Shown here: positions 1-11,242 of the stretch, in pieces
How positions within the stretch are numbered: position 1 is the first letter of the stretch
Layout of the letters: each line of letters opens with the position of its first letter
NCBI RefSeq assembly: GCF_963678635.1
Contig: NC_087063.1
Span: forward strand, 85,113,574 to 85,177,573
Length of the DNA: 64,000 nt
Direction of reading: 5' to 3'
From: Symsagittifera roscoffensis
Taxonomy: Eukaryota > Xenacoelomorpha > Acoela > Convolutidae
Translations under genes and position numbers: made by a program
Notes under the pieces: model-generated
The model's database searches: none
The model's input: the letters and a program-made list of their open reading frames with translations, nothing else
Told to the model about the DNA's origin: nothing

Positions 1-362
1 CTCGCACACATGTTAAGAAACTTGATTAATTTTTGCACACATATTATAGAAAAAAAACAATAGAAAAATTGTTAACAAGTGAAAAACACCTGATAGTTTT
101 TGCATCTTGACAAAAAAAACTCAAACACTTTTCGCACTTCGAAGAAAAATTTGAAACACTTTTCGCATTTTGTCAAAAAAAGTGAGACTTTTTTCGCATA
201 TTGTCAAAACGAAATGAAGGATTTTTTGCATTTTGTAGGAAACAAATGAAACACTTTTTGCATTTTGTCGAAAAAAATGAAAGATTTTTTGCATTTTGTA
301 GGAAACAAATGAAACACTTTTTGCATTTTGTCGAAAAAATTGAAACACTTTCCGTATCTTGT
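1..362. repeat. 31-bp minisatellite, remnant of an upstream array copy
   Basis: Tandem 30-32 bp units with the core GAAACACTTTTCGCAT followed by TTGTC or TTGTAGG and an A-run. The array stops abruptly at 362, where the start of array copy 1 (TTTGGTTCTGTTTAGC) follows. In copies 2 and 3 the minisatellite is followed by other blocks, so blocks C to G of this upstream copy are missing here. Short ORFs over the array are repeat artefacts. Confidence 0.85.
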
Positions 363-693
363 ATTTGGTTCTGTTTAGCTTCTTTTTTTTCAATTAGAAA
401 ATTACATTAAATTATAGAGTTTTTGCTTAATAAAATTCGCAAAATTATTCAATTGTTACAGTTTGCACCATGATTTCCTTTCCTTAATCGATATATCGCG
501 AACCCTTCATTGCTAACTAAAAATCGTTCTATTTTCAACTAAACAACCGTCAATTACCTCCTCGCTCAGCTCTAATTACCTTAATTTCAACTTATCTTCC
601 GTCAGCTATCCCCTTTCTCAGCTCTTTCTTGTTTTTACTCTTTAACACAGTTTATTGCTCAAAACGATCTTCTCAGTGCAAAACAGCAACCTA

Positions 694-1073
694 ATGTACT
701 CTGTAGAATTTTCGCGTGATCTAGTACAAATTCAAGTGCGAGAAACAGTCTCTCGAGCTTTTTGGCACGAATGGACATCCCAATCCAAGTCTGGCACGTG
801 GTGGAAGTGATGCAAAGGGATTTCAACGAGCATCATATGACACAAAAACCCATGACAGAGAACCAACTTGAAGAAATGCAAATCGTGGAGGAAGTTTCTG
901 ATCATGTGGGAATGAACTTCCCCGAGATTCCTGACTGAAGATTTGTAGCTCAACCAGTCGACGACTTCCTCTTTCCTTGGGAGGAGGCAGGATCAACCGA
1001 AAACACCATCACAATATATGAAGATGAGCGTTTCTCAGAAACAATGACTTTTCAAAACACTCCTCCGCAGTAA
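694..1073 (+). pseudogene. ORF B, copy 1 (small protein, weakly PC4-like), broken
   Basis: About 115 codons, best seen by comparing three copies. The ATG is at 694. Near the N-terminus is a strand-like run (VQIQVRE), then a loop, then IPIQVWHMVEVM, and an acidic C-terminal tail. A V-x-I-x-VRE strand followed by I-x-L/I...W..h is the arrangement of the PC4/p15 single-strand DNA-binding domain, but the match is by eye only. Lesions of this copy: one base lost near 757 and an in-frame TGA near 936. Function unknown. Confidence 0.4.
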
Positions 1074-1385
1074 TGGAACCTCGTCTAGCTCTGCGTTCTA
1101 TAGAGAACCTCGAGAGCTCTTGACAGCTCTTTGATTGAAAATTTTTTGTAAATAATTAATGTTTCGCCTCAATTTTGTTCTGTGTAATTAATTAATTTCT
1201 TCAATTTCATTTTAATTATGAGAATAGATGAGAGGTTCAGGGTAAATTATTGAAAAACAACTAGAACTTAATTTAGTGCTCCGAACTCGCACATATGTTA
1301 AGAAACTTGATTAGTTTTTGCACACATATTATAGAAAAAATCAATAGAAAAATTGTACAGAAGTGAAAAATACCGATTAGTTTTT

Positions 1386-1960
1386 GCATCTTGACAAAAA
1401 AACTCAAACACTTTTCGCACTTTGAAGAAAAAATTGAAACAGTTTTCGCATTTTGTCCATAGAAGTGAAAGATTTTTCGCATTTGTAGGAAAAAGTGAAA
1501 CACTTCCCGCATCTTGTCCAAAAAATGAAACACTTTTCGCAACTTGTCAAAAGATTTGAAACTTTTTTCGCATTTGTAGGAAGAAATCGAAACACTCTTC
1601 GCATCTTGTCAAAAAAAGTGAAACACTTTTCGCATCTTGTCAAAAAAATTGAAACAATTTTTGCATCTTTTCAAACAAATTGAAGCATGTTTCGCATTTT
1701 GTCAAAAAAATTAAAACATTTTTCGCATTTTATCAAAAAAAGTGAAACAATTTTTGCATTTGTAAGAAAAAAATGAAACAACTTTTGCATACGCTTGAAA
1801 AAATTGAAACACTTTTCACATCTTGCTGAAAAAATTCAAATATGATTCGTGTTCTAATGAAAAAACTGAAACAAATTTTGCAATTTGTCGAAAAATTGAA
1901 ACAATTTTGCGATTTGTTGAAAAAATAAAAAAAAACTTTTAGCATCTTGCCGAAATAAAT
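1386..1960. repeat. 31-bp minisatellite, copy 1
   Basis: About 18 units of the GAAACACTTTTCGCAT-type repeat. Two unit types are interspersed: one with TTGTC plus an A-run and one with TTGTAGG. Units degrade toward the right end. The unit length is not a multiple of three, so the overlying ORFs are not genes. Confidence 0.85.
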
Positions 1961-2527
1961 CATTCCAATTTTTCTGGCACAATTATTTACTAACATTTAT
2001 GAAAAACTTATTCAAAATTTAACCCTTCAGAAAACTAATTTTTGCATGTTTGTTGAACAGTAACAATAGAAAACCAAAGTATTAACATTGGAAACAGCGT
2101 TGAAAGTCATCAAAATAGAAGTTTTCCAAGCAATAAGTCAACATGCTTTATACATTGAATTTTTGCGTTTTTTACCTTATCATTTAAGAAATGAAAGTAG
2201 AATTGTACATATTTTTTGAAAAAACCAAGAAAAAACGTGCATTTGACCAAAACAATTACTTAGATTTTTTTTGCATTTTGCAGAAACTCCAGAGAGATTT
2301 TTTGGTACACCTAAGAAAAATTATTCACGTTTATATGTTAAAAACTGTTCAAGCTGGAACAAAATAATTTTGACAAGATTCTTGTAACAAATATTCAATT
2401 ATCAAAAAAAAATGCAATTCAAAGGGTCTGACATGATTCCTCTACAGAGCTAAGAAGGCGTCTTTTGAATTATTTAGGTAATAAAAAAGTAAGTCCACCT
2501 GAGAAAATGACGTGAATATTCAATAAA
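1961..2527. other. block C: A+T-rich spacer without a gene
   Basis: No ORF or RNA gene that I can support. The block is conserved in copy 2 (9840-10313) and copy 3 (14600-15060), so it is part of the array unit and not unique sequence. Confidence 0.6.
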
Positions 2528-2613
2528 TTCTAGAATCTTCTAATTTCTAGAATCTACAGATTAAATCCTTGAAATTTATAAGAAGTCATTAAACATTAAT
2601 TTCTAGAATTTTC
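2528..2613. promoter_or_regulatory. two heat-shock-element-like sites upstream of ORF D
   Basis: TTCTAGAATCTTC at 2528-2540 and TTCTAGAATTTTC at 2601-2613 both fit the three-box heat-shock factor site TTCnnGAAnnTTC exactly. Further TTCTAGAA half-sites lie between them. Both sites recur in copy 3 (15170-15182 and 15243-15255). They lie about 400-470 bp upstream of the ORF D start, with an A+T-rich TATATAT stretch near 2945. Function is inferred from the motif only. Confidence 0.35.
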
Positions 2614-2997
2614 TAAAACTTCGAAATTCTAGAAGTAATCACTAAAATTTAACCAATCAGAATTCCAGAACTAACTGTAAGGTGATGAGGTTAATGGAAA
2701 GAACTTGTGGATTTTAGTTATTTTGCTACTTTCTTAAATCTAAAGAAGGATACGCAACCTAGGTTGTAAATAATAGGAATAGTTTTCAATTAAGTTCTTC
2801 CCTTTTGAAAAAACTTAATCAACAAAAAATTTTTATTCTACAAAATCTTTCATAAACAACTAAAGCCAATCAAGTGTTGCAAAATTTTTGAAAGAGTTCA
2901 CTTTTTTTTATGAGAAATTCAGCAAAATCTACAGCTAAAAAAAATATATATTTCATTTCATTTGAAAATCTCCTACAGTTCAGTTCATTTTACCAAC

Positions 2998-3508
2998 ATG
3001 AAAAGAATTTTTGAAGAAACGGAAATCTATCTCAAACTTTGAAACCAATCATAATAGAACGGGCGAGTTACTGCATCTAGTTTTAAATTGGTACCGAAAC
3101 GGTCAAGATTCTCAAATTTAATAAAATCTCCCAAGCTAGTGAGCAAGACTTGGCTATGTCTAAGTCACCTTCGAGAAAAAAGTACGGGTTCTCATATGAT
3201 TCAAATGAAAAATATGTTGATGAAGTTGTGGATCTGGGATACGGAAATAATTTTTATTTGCTTACAAGTGAACATTTACTACAAATGACTATTTTTGAAA
3301 AAATGGTTGAGTTTGACATCTTGAGATCCGAAGGAGTGTTGCAGTCCCTTGAGAATTTCCCTACATGATTGCCGAAAATTTGAAACAGTTTGTAATAGAA
3401 GGTACAAGAAAGAAAAATTGAAGGTTCAACAGGATAACTTAGCTCTGTTCAGAAGAAAACATGGTGTGGCACATGAAGAAGAAAGTGACAAGGAACTCGA
3501 AAATTGAC
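2998..3508 (+). pseudogene. ORF D, copy 1 (about 170 aa, PC4-like C-terminal half), broken
   Basis: Comparison of three copies gives a protein that starts at the ATG at 2998, has a basic linker (KSPSRKKYGF), then MVEFDI, a loop, LRISLHDWRKF, and a charged tail ending ESDKELEN. The MVEFDI...LRISLHDWRKF part repeats the ORF B arrangement and fits the PC4 pattern better. Lesions: an early frameshift after the ATG, TAG and TAA codons near 3081-3088, and a 7-bp deletion near 3322 relative to copy 3. Function unknown. Confidence 0.4.
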
Positions 3509-3658
3509 TCATTTTTTAATTTTTTTAAACATTTTTTCAAGTTTCTCAATTAAATATAAATTGCTTTTTTTCATTTGAATAAAGTGTTCGTGAACCACAG
3601 CTTAGTTTTGAAAGATTTGGCAGTGTAAATTTTTAAGAGCACATTCGAAGACAATTGA

Positions 3659-4236
3659 TTATTTTATCACAAAGCTTACATAACCATGATAATCAATAAA
3701 GCAATCAATAACCTTGAACAAATCCGATTCATATTTTGAGTTTTGAATTTTTCGAATTCTATCCATAAACGCTGAACCAAGAGTTTGTGTGGAAGCCAGT
3801 TACTGGTTGGAACATAAATAATGTCTCTTGATTTTTTTCTGAATTAGTCGTTTCTTTGCAATACTAGGCATCTTTTTGGCTTCTTTCCATCGTAAGTTGC
3901 GTTGAACTGCTCGACTAAACTGATTGAACATTTCTCCGCTTGACGTAACAATACTTGAATAGAATCTGTGTTTCAACAAAGTGTAAAGACAGTCAATTTC
4001 TTGATAATGGATACATATTTATCTAATCTCTGAAATGTTTGGCGGAGAGATATTCCTATTAAAACCAAATGGAACTTACAATTCTCCAAAGAACATAAAA
4101 AGTTGTGAGTAGAGACACAATAATCAAGTGTTACCATGTATTTTTTGTAAAAATCACTGGAAACGGAAATGAATAGCGATTTCTTACAATAATCTGATTA
4201 AAAGCTGGGAAGAGCTTGACACATAGCAGAAGTCAT
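3659..4236 (-). pseudogene. ORF E, copy 1 (minus strand), broken
   Basis: Copy of the minus-strand ORF that is best preserved at 10568-11160. It shows the same segment order: a strand-like part (IVTLDY-type), a Cys-rich loop, HLVLIGIS, then a basic C-terminal half. It has an in-frame stop early in the N-terminal half and a deletion of about 28 bp near the C-terminus. Convergent with ORF D. Confidence 0.4.
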
Positions 4237-4318
4237 CTAGAACAATGATTTTTGCTGAACAATTTCGGTATATGGAAATTTCATACGAAGCATTCCATAT
4301 TTGGTATTACTTCCATAA

Positions 4319-4528
4319 ATGGAAATCATAATGAGAAATACTTTTTACTTCCATTTTCATTTAATCTCAAAATATTTGTCTCATTTCTCTTTATCTGATC
4401 AATATGTCCTTCAAAAACGTACTCAAGAAACGACACTAGTCCCAATTATATTGAATTCACAAAAATCAAACAAGAATTGGGAGATTTGTTTTATTCCAAA
4501 AATCCTACAAAGGGAAATTTTATTTTGA
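4319..4528 (+). CDS. ORF F, copy 1, 69 aa, unknown
   Basis: Open from the ATG with no lesion. The counterpart in copy 2 (11243-11455) is 70 aa and differs by a few substitutions and one in-frame 3-bp indel, so both copies stay open. No domain recognised. It overlaps the next ORF remnant in another frame, and the C-terminal part may instead belong to that frame. It may be a chance ORF in a repeat. Confidence 0.25.
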   Translation: MEIIMRNTFYFHFHLISKYLSHFSLSDQYVLQKRTQETTLVPIILNSQKSNKNWEICFIPKILQREILF

Positions 4529-4955
4529 ACCCTGCTTTCAGCTATTAAAAATTAACAATTTGGGACAAAATGACAAGTCGCAACAAGTCTATCTTAGTGA
4601 AAAGGAAGGTGAAGCATTATCGGCAATCCGGGAAACTATTATTCACGATGCTGAAAACCTCGAACTCGTACCTATATATGAATCCAAATCTGGCAAAGAA
4701 TCAACAATAGATCAGGAGCTGGAATCTGTAATAGAGTATATGAAATGGCAACATACAACATGAGGAGGGTGTGTGTCAATAATCAAGAAGTACAATGTTA
4801 GCACACCTCCCTACATTCAGATTCGACTCTTCACTGCAAAAAAGAATGAAGCAATGAAACAAGTTCCCTATGTCAACTATAATTTGAACGAATTCAAAGA
4901 AATGTCCCAAATTTTGGGAGACTTTTTGTTTGTTGATAATTGTAAGCCTCAGTAA
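4455..4955 (+). pseudogene. ORF H1, PC4-like pattern twice, one in-frame stop
   Basis: One frame is open from about 4455 to 4955 except for TGA at 4761. The first half contains NFYF-type strands and VYLSEKEGEALSAIRETI. The second half contains YIQIRLF followed by YVNYNLNEFKEMSQIL. Each half has the strand, loop, L....F/L..h arrangement seen in ORFs B and D, so this may be two diverged PC4-like domains. No start codon is evident. The block is absent from copies 2 and 3. Function unknown. Confidence 0.3.
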
Positions 4956-5440
4956 TGCTTCGTGATTTTTGTTTGTTTGCTTATCGAAATAATGTTGGTT
5001 CAAAACTATCTTTTGTCACTGAAGTGCACATTTAGAGCTGGGATATCTGAGAAAAAGTCAGGCAAAACATAAAAACTTAATGAAAATTGACATAAAACAT
5101 TATCCAATTATCAATAGAATTTCCAGTATTTCTTTAAAAAATTTCTTATTTCTGTGTCTTATTTGAACAAAATTACAAACAAAAAGTAAATTTAGTTGTA
5201 ACAGTATCATTGTTTTTTGCGTTTCTGAATTTCATTGGTTGTTTTCAATTGCCTTATTTGAAGTTTTCGTGGGCTACATGAGTTTACTTGAGACTACTCA
5301 GTCTCTAAATAAGGGAAAAATATTTTATGTTGATAACAAAATAATAAAAATGGTACAACAATTCGAGATTTTTCAAGTTTCTCTGTTAATTTCAGTGAGG
5401 AATATGTTTCTATCAAAAGCGTTCTCAATGTCTGATATCA

Positions 5441-5683
5441 GATTTTAAGGTTGAACTTCTACAAAATCAAAAAAAGTGGTTGACAGATGACGTTGATTGA
5501 GATTGTTTTAGTTTTTACTTGTATAGAAACGCAGAAAGTTCAAAAATATTGTTAAAAAGATGGAGAGGAGATTTCAGAAAAGAAGAGTACTGCCAGGTTT
5601 ATCAACAATGTTTTTATTTAGAAGAGCTAACGCAAAGTGATTGGTCCATCAGAAAAAAAACAAAAGAATGGAAGAGTCTATGA
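5441..5683 (+). pseudogene. ORF H2 remnant
   Basis: A frame with one TGA near 5495 that encodes a basic region (ILLKRWRGDF) and then CFYLEELTQSDWSIRKK, again a strand followed by L....W. No good start codon. It overlaps H3 by about 46 bases in a different frame. Single copy in the window. Confidence 0.25.
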
Positions 5684-5947
5684 AACAAATATTGAAGATA
5701 AGGAACATCATTTCGATTACTGTTTTGAAATCGATACAAATACAAAATCTAGATTTGTCCGAATATCTTTTAATCGATTATCCTAATCCAAAAACTTCTG
5801 GTTCTTTATATTACAATATACCAGAAAGAAAACAAAAAAAATGTATATTTTGGTAATTTCTCTTTTCACTGGTTAGAAATAGAACAAATCGAAAAAATTT
5901 TGATTGAAAATTCGAAATTTGAATTGAGCATTGAAAAAACAATATAA
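5637..5947 (+). pseudogene. ORF H3 remnant, PC4-like pattern
   Basis: Read through two apparent frameshifts (near 5782, and in the A-run near 5837), the region gives RFVRISF, a loop with SGSLYYNIPERKQ, then VYFGNFSLHWLEIEQIEKIL and a stop at 5945. This is the same strand-loop-L..W..h order as ORFs B, D and H1. The frame joins are inference, so the assignment is weak. Confidence 0.3.
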
Positions 5948-6082
5948 ACCAGACAGGTAATCTCATTTATCTCACTTTGGTGTTAATTGTATATGTTAGT
6001 TATATTCGAACAATTAAAGTAAATTGATTGATTGGGAAATTTCATAAACATAGTTTGGTTCTAATCTACAAAGTATTTTAAA

Positions 6083-6330
6083 ATCAGTGAATACTTCATT
6101 CTGATTGGTTACTACCACAAATACTACCTGTGAAGAAATCTTTGATCTCTACAAACAATATCAAAATTGTTTAAAAATCTATGAGAAGTAGAACTCAGTT
6201 TTGATTGGTTGACATTAAATTTATTGAAAAATCCATGACCATTGAAAGTCGATTCTGATTGGTTGATATCAGAAAAGACAAAAATTTCCTTAAAATGAAT
6301 GCTCGATTCTGATTAGTTGTTAGCAAAACT
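6083..6330 (+). repeat. degenerate repeats carrying inverted CCAAT boxes
   Basis: TTCTGATTGGTT-type motifs occur near 6090, 6208, 6255 and 6310, the last with one change. The last three are about 50-56 bp apart and sit inside longer similar sequence. ATTGG is an inverted CCAAT box. They lie 200-450 bp upstream of the zinc-finger ORF at 6544, so a promoter role is possible but unproven. Confidence 0.35.
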
Positions 6331-6543
6331 TTAGAAAACTCCATGGTTAGATTGGATGACTTTTACTTCAGCTAGGCTAAATAGCTTATATATTCTGATT
6401 TTCTTTCACGTTAAAAACAATTGCTTAAACATTTTGCTGTTTTTTTTTCACTTTTATTCATTTTTTGAGGCTATTCAACTTTTCTTTTCTAAAAATTTGG
6501 GACATTCTAAATCTCCCATTTTTTTCTTTTTCTTCTTATTGAG

Positions 6544-6786
6544 ATGTCGTCACTGAATAGAAACAAAAGCATTTTATGTCTTGAAGGTGGCATAGGATAC
6601 ACGCGTAAAGATGCGTCAAGACATCGAAAGCACTCTGGCGTTTTAAAGTGTTCCAATTGTTATTTTTATACATATATCAGCGAGGAACTTACTAATCATA
6701 TCAAAAAGAAGCATTGTCATTATAATGTTAAACTGTGTGCTCGGCAGTCTCAAAACACACTCCAGGAGAAGGTAAAATTGATATAG
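6544..6786 (+). CDS. small C2H2 zinc-finger ORF, 80 aa
   Basis: Starts at ATG 6544, one base after a TATTGAG run. Residues about 39-60 form a canonical finger: C-x2-C-x12-H-x4-H (CSNC ... H-IKKK-H). A preceding R-x-H-x2-H with only one upstream Cys looks like a decayed first finger. The ORF is open throughout. Only its last 60 bases survive in copy 2 (about 11523-11585), fused to block F. A DNA-binding role is plausible from the finger alone. I cannot place it in a family. Confidence 0.45.
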   Translation: MSSLNRNKSILCLEGGIGYTRKDASRHRKHSGVLKCSNCYFYTYISEELTNHIKKKHCHYNVKLCARQSQNTLQEKVKLI

Positions 6787-6789
6787 TAT

Positions 6790-8041
6790 TAATAAAAACA
6801 TAGTAGAAAATGCTTTAAAATTTTTTTTACTGAATCTGAAAAGTCTATTTGAACAATTTCTTTGAACAATTTCTAGTAAAAAACTTACGGTTTTTTCAAC
6901 ATGATTCTTGTTCTGTCATATTCAAAGGTTCTAATTGATGATCAAACCAGCATCAACCGAGTTCAAATTGTCTTGAAACTTTCAAGGGATATCGATCCGA
7001 AAATCTTTAATCTACTGTAAAAACTCCATTGGTTGCCAGCTTGCGGGGACTTTGTTGCGATAATTTTGTAGTAAAAATGAATCACATACGCTAATGAGTG
7101 CTTAAGTATTTGTTGAAATACTATAAAAACTGGATATTTATAAAACACCGAAAAATTGAAAGGTTTTACTTTGTGACCATTTTAAAGTTTTTCTTGCTTA
7201 GTGCTTGTAAAAGTAATCATACAGTAGTGCGTAGCAGAAATTGGGGATTGATTTACTAAGAATTAAGGTTTATATGATTTATTGCCTTTTTTCTACGATT
7301 CATAAAAGAATCTGATAACTGACAGAGAAAATGTATGTTTTGCTAACATTTGAAAATTTCAATATAATAATATGCATCAATCTCAACCAAAAATTTACTT
7401 CAAAATAGAAATTCAGAGTTGAAACAGCAACATACAGTTATAGATCGAGAAAATTATTTGAAGTTTTTCTTAGAAAAGGATTTATGGTATTACTTCTGCT
7501 TTGGGTTAATGAACGTTCGTTGAAATGAGACTTTTTTTCAACTAAGACTCAATTTTCAAATAAAATTTTGTTCAAATTGGATTAAGTTGGAAGATGAAGC
7601 AGAAACTGGGCAAAAATCAAATTGAGATAGAAACTCAATGTAATTCATTAGGAGTTGAGAGAAATTTTTATTCAAATGTTGCTTATATTTTACATCTTGA
7701 GAAAAAAATCCAACATAAAAGTGTAATGATTGGAAATTTTTTTAATAGTTGATATTCTAGGTTAATCATATGAAAATTCAGATTTTTTGAAATTAATTTG
7801 ATGTGAAGTAAACCCAACTCCAACATCTTTTGGAAGATGATACATGAAGCATAAATCAAAAATTAGCTTTCAAGATCTAAATTTTACTCTTTTAGATAAA
7901 AAAAATTGATGTAGAAAGATTTTTAGAGAAAATAATATGGAGCCTGCTGAAAAGTTCTAAACAAAATAATATTTTAGCAGAACCAGATGTATGATCTCTT
8001 ATTTCTATGAAAAAAAATTTCAATTCAACACAAAGTAAAAA
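6790..8041. repeat. block G, copy 1: A+T-rich, no gene
   Basis: About 1.25 kb conserved in copy 2 (11586-12829) with scattered substitutions and small indels. A 61-codon minus-strand ORF (6963-7148) is open in both copies, but has no recognisable feature. I see no other gene. Confidence 0.55.
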
Positions 8042-8371
8042 TTTGGTTCTGTTTAGCTTCTTTTTTTTCAATTAGAAAATTACATTAAATTATAGAGTTT
8101 TTGCTTAATAAAATTCGCAAAATTTTTCAATTGTTACAGTTTGCACCATGATTTCCTTTCCTTAATCGAATAATCGCGAACCCTTCATTGCTAACTAAAA
8201 ATCGTTCTATTTTCAACTAAACAACCGTCATTTACCTCCTCGCTCAGCTCTAATTACCTTAATTTCAACTTATCTTCCGTCAGCTATCCCCTCTCTCAGC
8301 TCTTTCTTGTTTTTACTCTTTAACACAGTTTATTGCTCAAAACGATCTTCTCAGTGCAAAACAGCAACCTA

Positions 8372-8715
8372 ATGTACTCTGTAGAATTTTCGCCTGATCT
8401 AGTACAAATTCAAGTGCGAGAAACAGTCTCTGGAGTTTTTCTGGCACGAATGGACATCCCAATTCAAGTCTGGCACATGGTAGAAGTGATGCAAAGGGAT
8501 TTCAACGAGCATCATATGACACAAATACCATGAAAGAGAACCACTTTGAAGAAATGCAAATGATGGAGGAAGTTTCTGATCATGTGGGAATGAACTACCC
8601 CGAGATTCCTGACTCAAGATTTGTAGCTCAACCAGTCGACGACTTCCTCTTTCCTTGGGAGGAGAAAGGATCAACCGAAAACCCCATCACAATAGATGGT
8701 GATCAGAAACAATGA
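8372..8715 (+). pseudogene. ORF B, copy 2, single frameshift
   Basis: Best-preserved copy of ORF B. ATG at 8372 (MYSVEF...). The frame is open to about 8528, where one C is missing compared with copies 1 and 3, and the other frame then runs open to TGA at 8713. Ancestral length about 114 aa: strand VQIQVRE, IPIQVWHMVEVM, then an acidic tail with a PWEE segment. Confidence 0.45.
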
Positions 8716-9064
8716 CACTACAAAACACTCCTCCACAGCAATGGAACCTCGTCTAGCTCTGCGTTCTATAGAGAACCTCGAGAGCTCTTGGCAGCTCTTT
8801 GATTGAATATTTTTTGTAAATAATTGTTGTTTGGCATTATTTTTGATCTGTGTAATTAAGTAATTTCTTCAATTTCTTTTTAATTATGAGAATAGATGAG
8901 AGGTTCAGGGTAAGTTATTGAAAATCAACTAGAACTTAATTTAGTGCTCCGATCTCGCACACATGTTAAGAAACTTGATTAATTTTTGCACACATATTCT
9001 AGAAAAAAAAACAATAGAAAAATTGTACACAAGTGAAAAACACCTGATAGTTTTTGCATCTTGA

Positions 9065-9800
9065 CAAAAAAAACTCAAACACTTTTCGCACTTCGAAGAA
9101 AAATTTGAAACACTTTTCGCATTTTGTCAAAAAAAGTGAGACTTTTTTCGCATATTGTCAAAACAAAATGAAGGATTTTTTGCATTTTGTAGGAAACAAA
9201 TGAAACACTTTTTGCATTTTGTCGAAAAAAATGAAAGATTTTTTGCATTTTGTAGGAAACAAATAAAACACTTTTTGCATTTTGTCGAAAAAATTGAAAC
9301 ACTTTCCGTATCTTGTCAAAAAAATTGAAACACTTTTCGCATTTTGTCGAAAAAAGTGAAACACTCTTTGCATTTTGTCGAAAAAAAGTGAAACACTTTT
9401 CGCATTTGTAGGAAAAAGTGAAACACTTTTCGCATCTTGTCCAAAAAAATGAAACACGTTTCGCATCTTCTCAAAGGATTTGAAACACTTTTCGCATTCG
9501 TAGGAAAAAATTGAAAAACTCTTCGCATCTTGTCAAAAAAGTTGAAACACTTTTCGCATCTTGTCAAAAAAATTGAAACACTTTTCGCATCTTGTCAAAC
9601 AAATTGAAGCATTTTTCGCATTTTGTCAAAAAAATTGAAACAATTTTTGCATTTGTAAGAAAAAAGTGAAACATTTTTCGCATACGCTTGAAAAAATTGA
9701 AACACTTTTCCCATCTTGCTGAAAAAATTCAAATATGTTTCTTATTCTGTTAAAAAAACTGAAACAATTTTCGCGATTTGTTGAAAAAACTAAAAAACTT
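9065..9800. repeat. 31-bp minisatellite, copy 2
   Basis: About 24 units with the same two unit types (TTGTC plus A-run, and TTGTAGG). The longest array of the four. The minus-strand ORFs across it are repeat artefacts. Confidence 0.85.
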
Positions 9801-10313
9801 TTAGCATCAAGCCGAAATAAATCATTCCAATTTTTCTGGCACAGTTAATTACTAATGTTTATGAAAAATTTATTCAAAATTTAGTCCTTCAGAAAACTAA
9901 TTTTTGCATGTTTGTTGATCATTAACAATAGAAAACCAAGGTATTAACATAGGGAACAGCGATGAAAGTCATCAAAATAGAAGTTTTCCAAGCAATAAGT
10001 CAACATGCTTTATGCATTGAACTTTTGCGTTTTTTACCTTATCATTTAAGAAATGAAGTTAGAATTCTACATAGTTTTTGAAAAAACCAAAAAAACGTGC
10101 ATTTGACTAAAAAAATTTCTTAGGCTTTTTTACATTTTGCAGAAACTCCAGAGAGATTTTTGGTACACCTAAAAAAAATTATTTACGTTTATATGTTAAA
10201 AATTGTTCAAGCTGGAACAAAATTAATTTTGACAAATTTCTTGAAACAAATATTTAACATTCATAAGAAAAAAATTTGAAAAAGCCATTCAGAGGGTCTG
10301 ATATGATTCCTCT

Positions 10314-10411
10314 AAAGAAAAATTGAAGGTTCAACAGGATAACTTAGCTCTGTTTAGAAGAAAACATGGTGTGGCACATGAAGAAGAAAGTGACAAGGAA
10401 CTCGAAAATTA
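10314..10411 (+). pseudogene. ORF D tail left after deletion, copy 2
   Basis: Only the last codons of ORF D survive (KEKLKVQQDNLALFRRKHG ... ending at TAA), joined directly to block C. Nearly identical to 15946-16043. Confidence 0.6.
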
Positions 10412-10567
10412 ACTCATTTTTTAATTTTTTTTCTACATTTTTTCATGTTTCCCAATTAATTGTAAATTGCTTTTTTTTTTCATTTGAATAAACTGTTCGT
10501 GAACCACAGCTTAGTTTTGAAAGATTTGTCAGTGTAAACTTTTAAGAGCACATTTGAAGACAATTGA

Positions 10568-11160
10568 TTATTTTATCACAAAGCTTATATAATCACTATG
10601 CACAGAACCATGACAATCAATAAAGCAATCAATAACCTTGAACAATTCCGATTCATATTTTGAAATTTGAATTTTTTGAATTCTATCCAGAAACGCTGAA
10701 CCAAGAGTTTGTGTGGAAGCCAGTTTTTGGTTGGAACATAAATTATGTCTTTTGAACTTTTTCTGAATTAGTCGTTTCTTTGCAATACTAGGCATCTTTT
10801 CGGCTTCTTTCCATCGTAAGTTGCGTTGAACTGCTCGACTAAGCTGATTGAACATTTCTCCACTTGACGTAACAAAACTTGAATAGAATCTGTGTTTAAG
10901 CAAAGTGTAAAGACAGTCATTTTCTTGATAATGTATACATATTTATCTAATTTCTGAAATGTTTGGCTAAGAGATATTCCTATTAAAACCAAATGGAACT
11001 CACAATTCTCCAAAGAACAAAAAGAGTTGTGGGTAGAGACACAATAATCAAGTGTTACTATGTATTTTTCGTAAAAATCACTGGAAACGGAAATTAATAG
11101 CAATTTTCTACGATAATCTGAATAAAAGCTGGGAAGAGCTTGACATATAGCAGCAGTCAT
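10568..11160 (-). pseudogene. ORF E, copy 2: two overlapping frames, PC4-like N-terminal half
   Basis: The first frame runs from ATG at 11160: a basic strand (RRKLLLISVSSDF), IVTLDY, a Cys-containing loop, HLVLIGISLSQTFQKLDKYV, with a stop at 10768. A second frame, overlapping by 136 bases, gives a basic C-terminal half (AEKMPSIAKKRLIQKKFK) and ends at 10568. The second frame reads more like protein past about 10940, so an ancestral protein of about 185 aa with a frame change near 10940 is likely. All three copies show the same change, so it predates amplification or is an intron or programmed shift. Function unknown. Confidence 0.4.
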
Positions 11161-11242
11161 CTAGAACAATGATTTTTGCTGAACGATTTCGGTATATGGA
11201 AACTTCTTACGAAACATTCCATTTTTGGTATTAGTTCCATAA

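Larger units (their letters stand above)
363..8041 (+). repeat. tandem array unit, copy 1 (about 7.7 kb, most complete)
   Basis: Block order: B (ORF B), A (31-bp minisatellite), C, D (ORF D), E (minus-strand ORF E), F, H (single-copy ORF remnants and a zinc-finger ORF), G. The first bases recur at 8042 and 12830, which defines the period. Copies 2 and 3 keep the same block order with deletions. The unit is A+T-rich and all its ORFs are disrupted, so it looks like a decayed tandemly amplified cluster, either virus-like or transposon-like. I found no terminal inverted repeats or polymerase gene. Confidence 0.75.

Noticed and set aside
10768-11000. 49-bp GT-AG intron joining the two ORF E frames
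   Set aside because: Removing it gives a frame that runs quickly into a stop.
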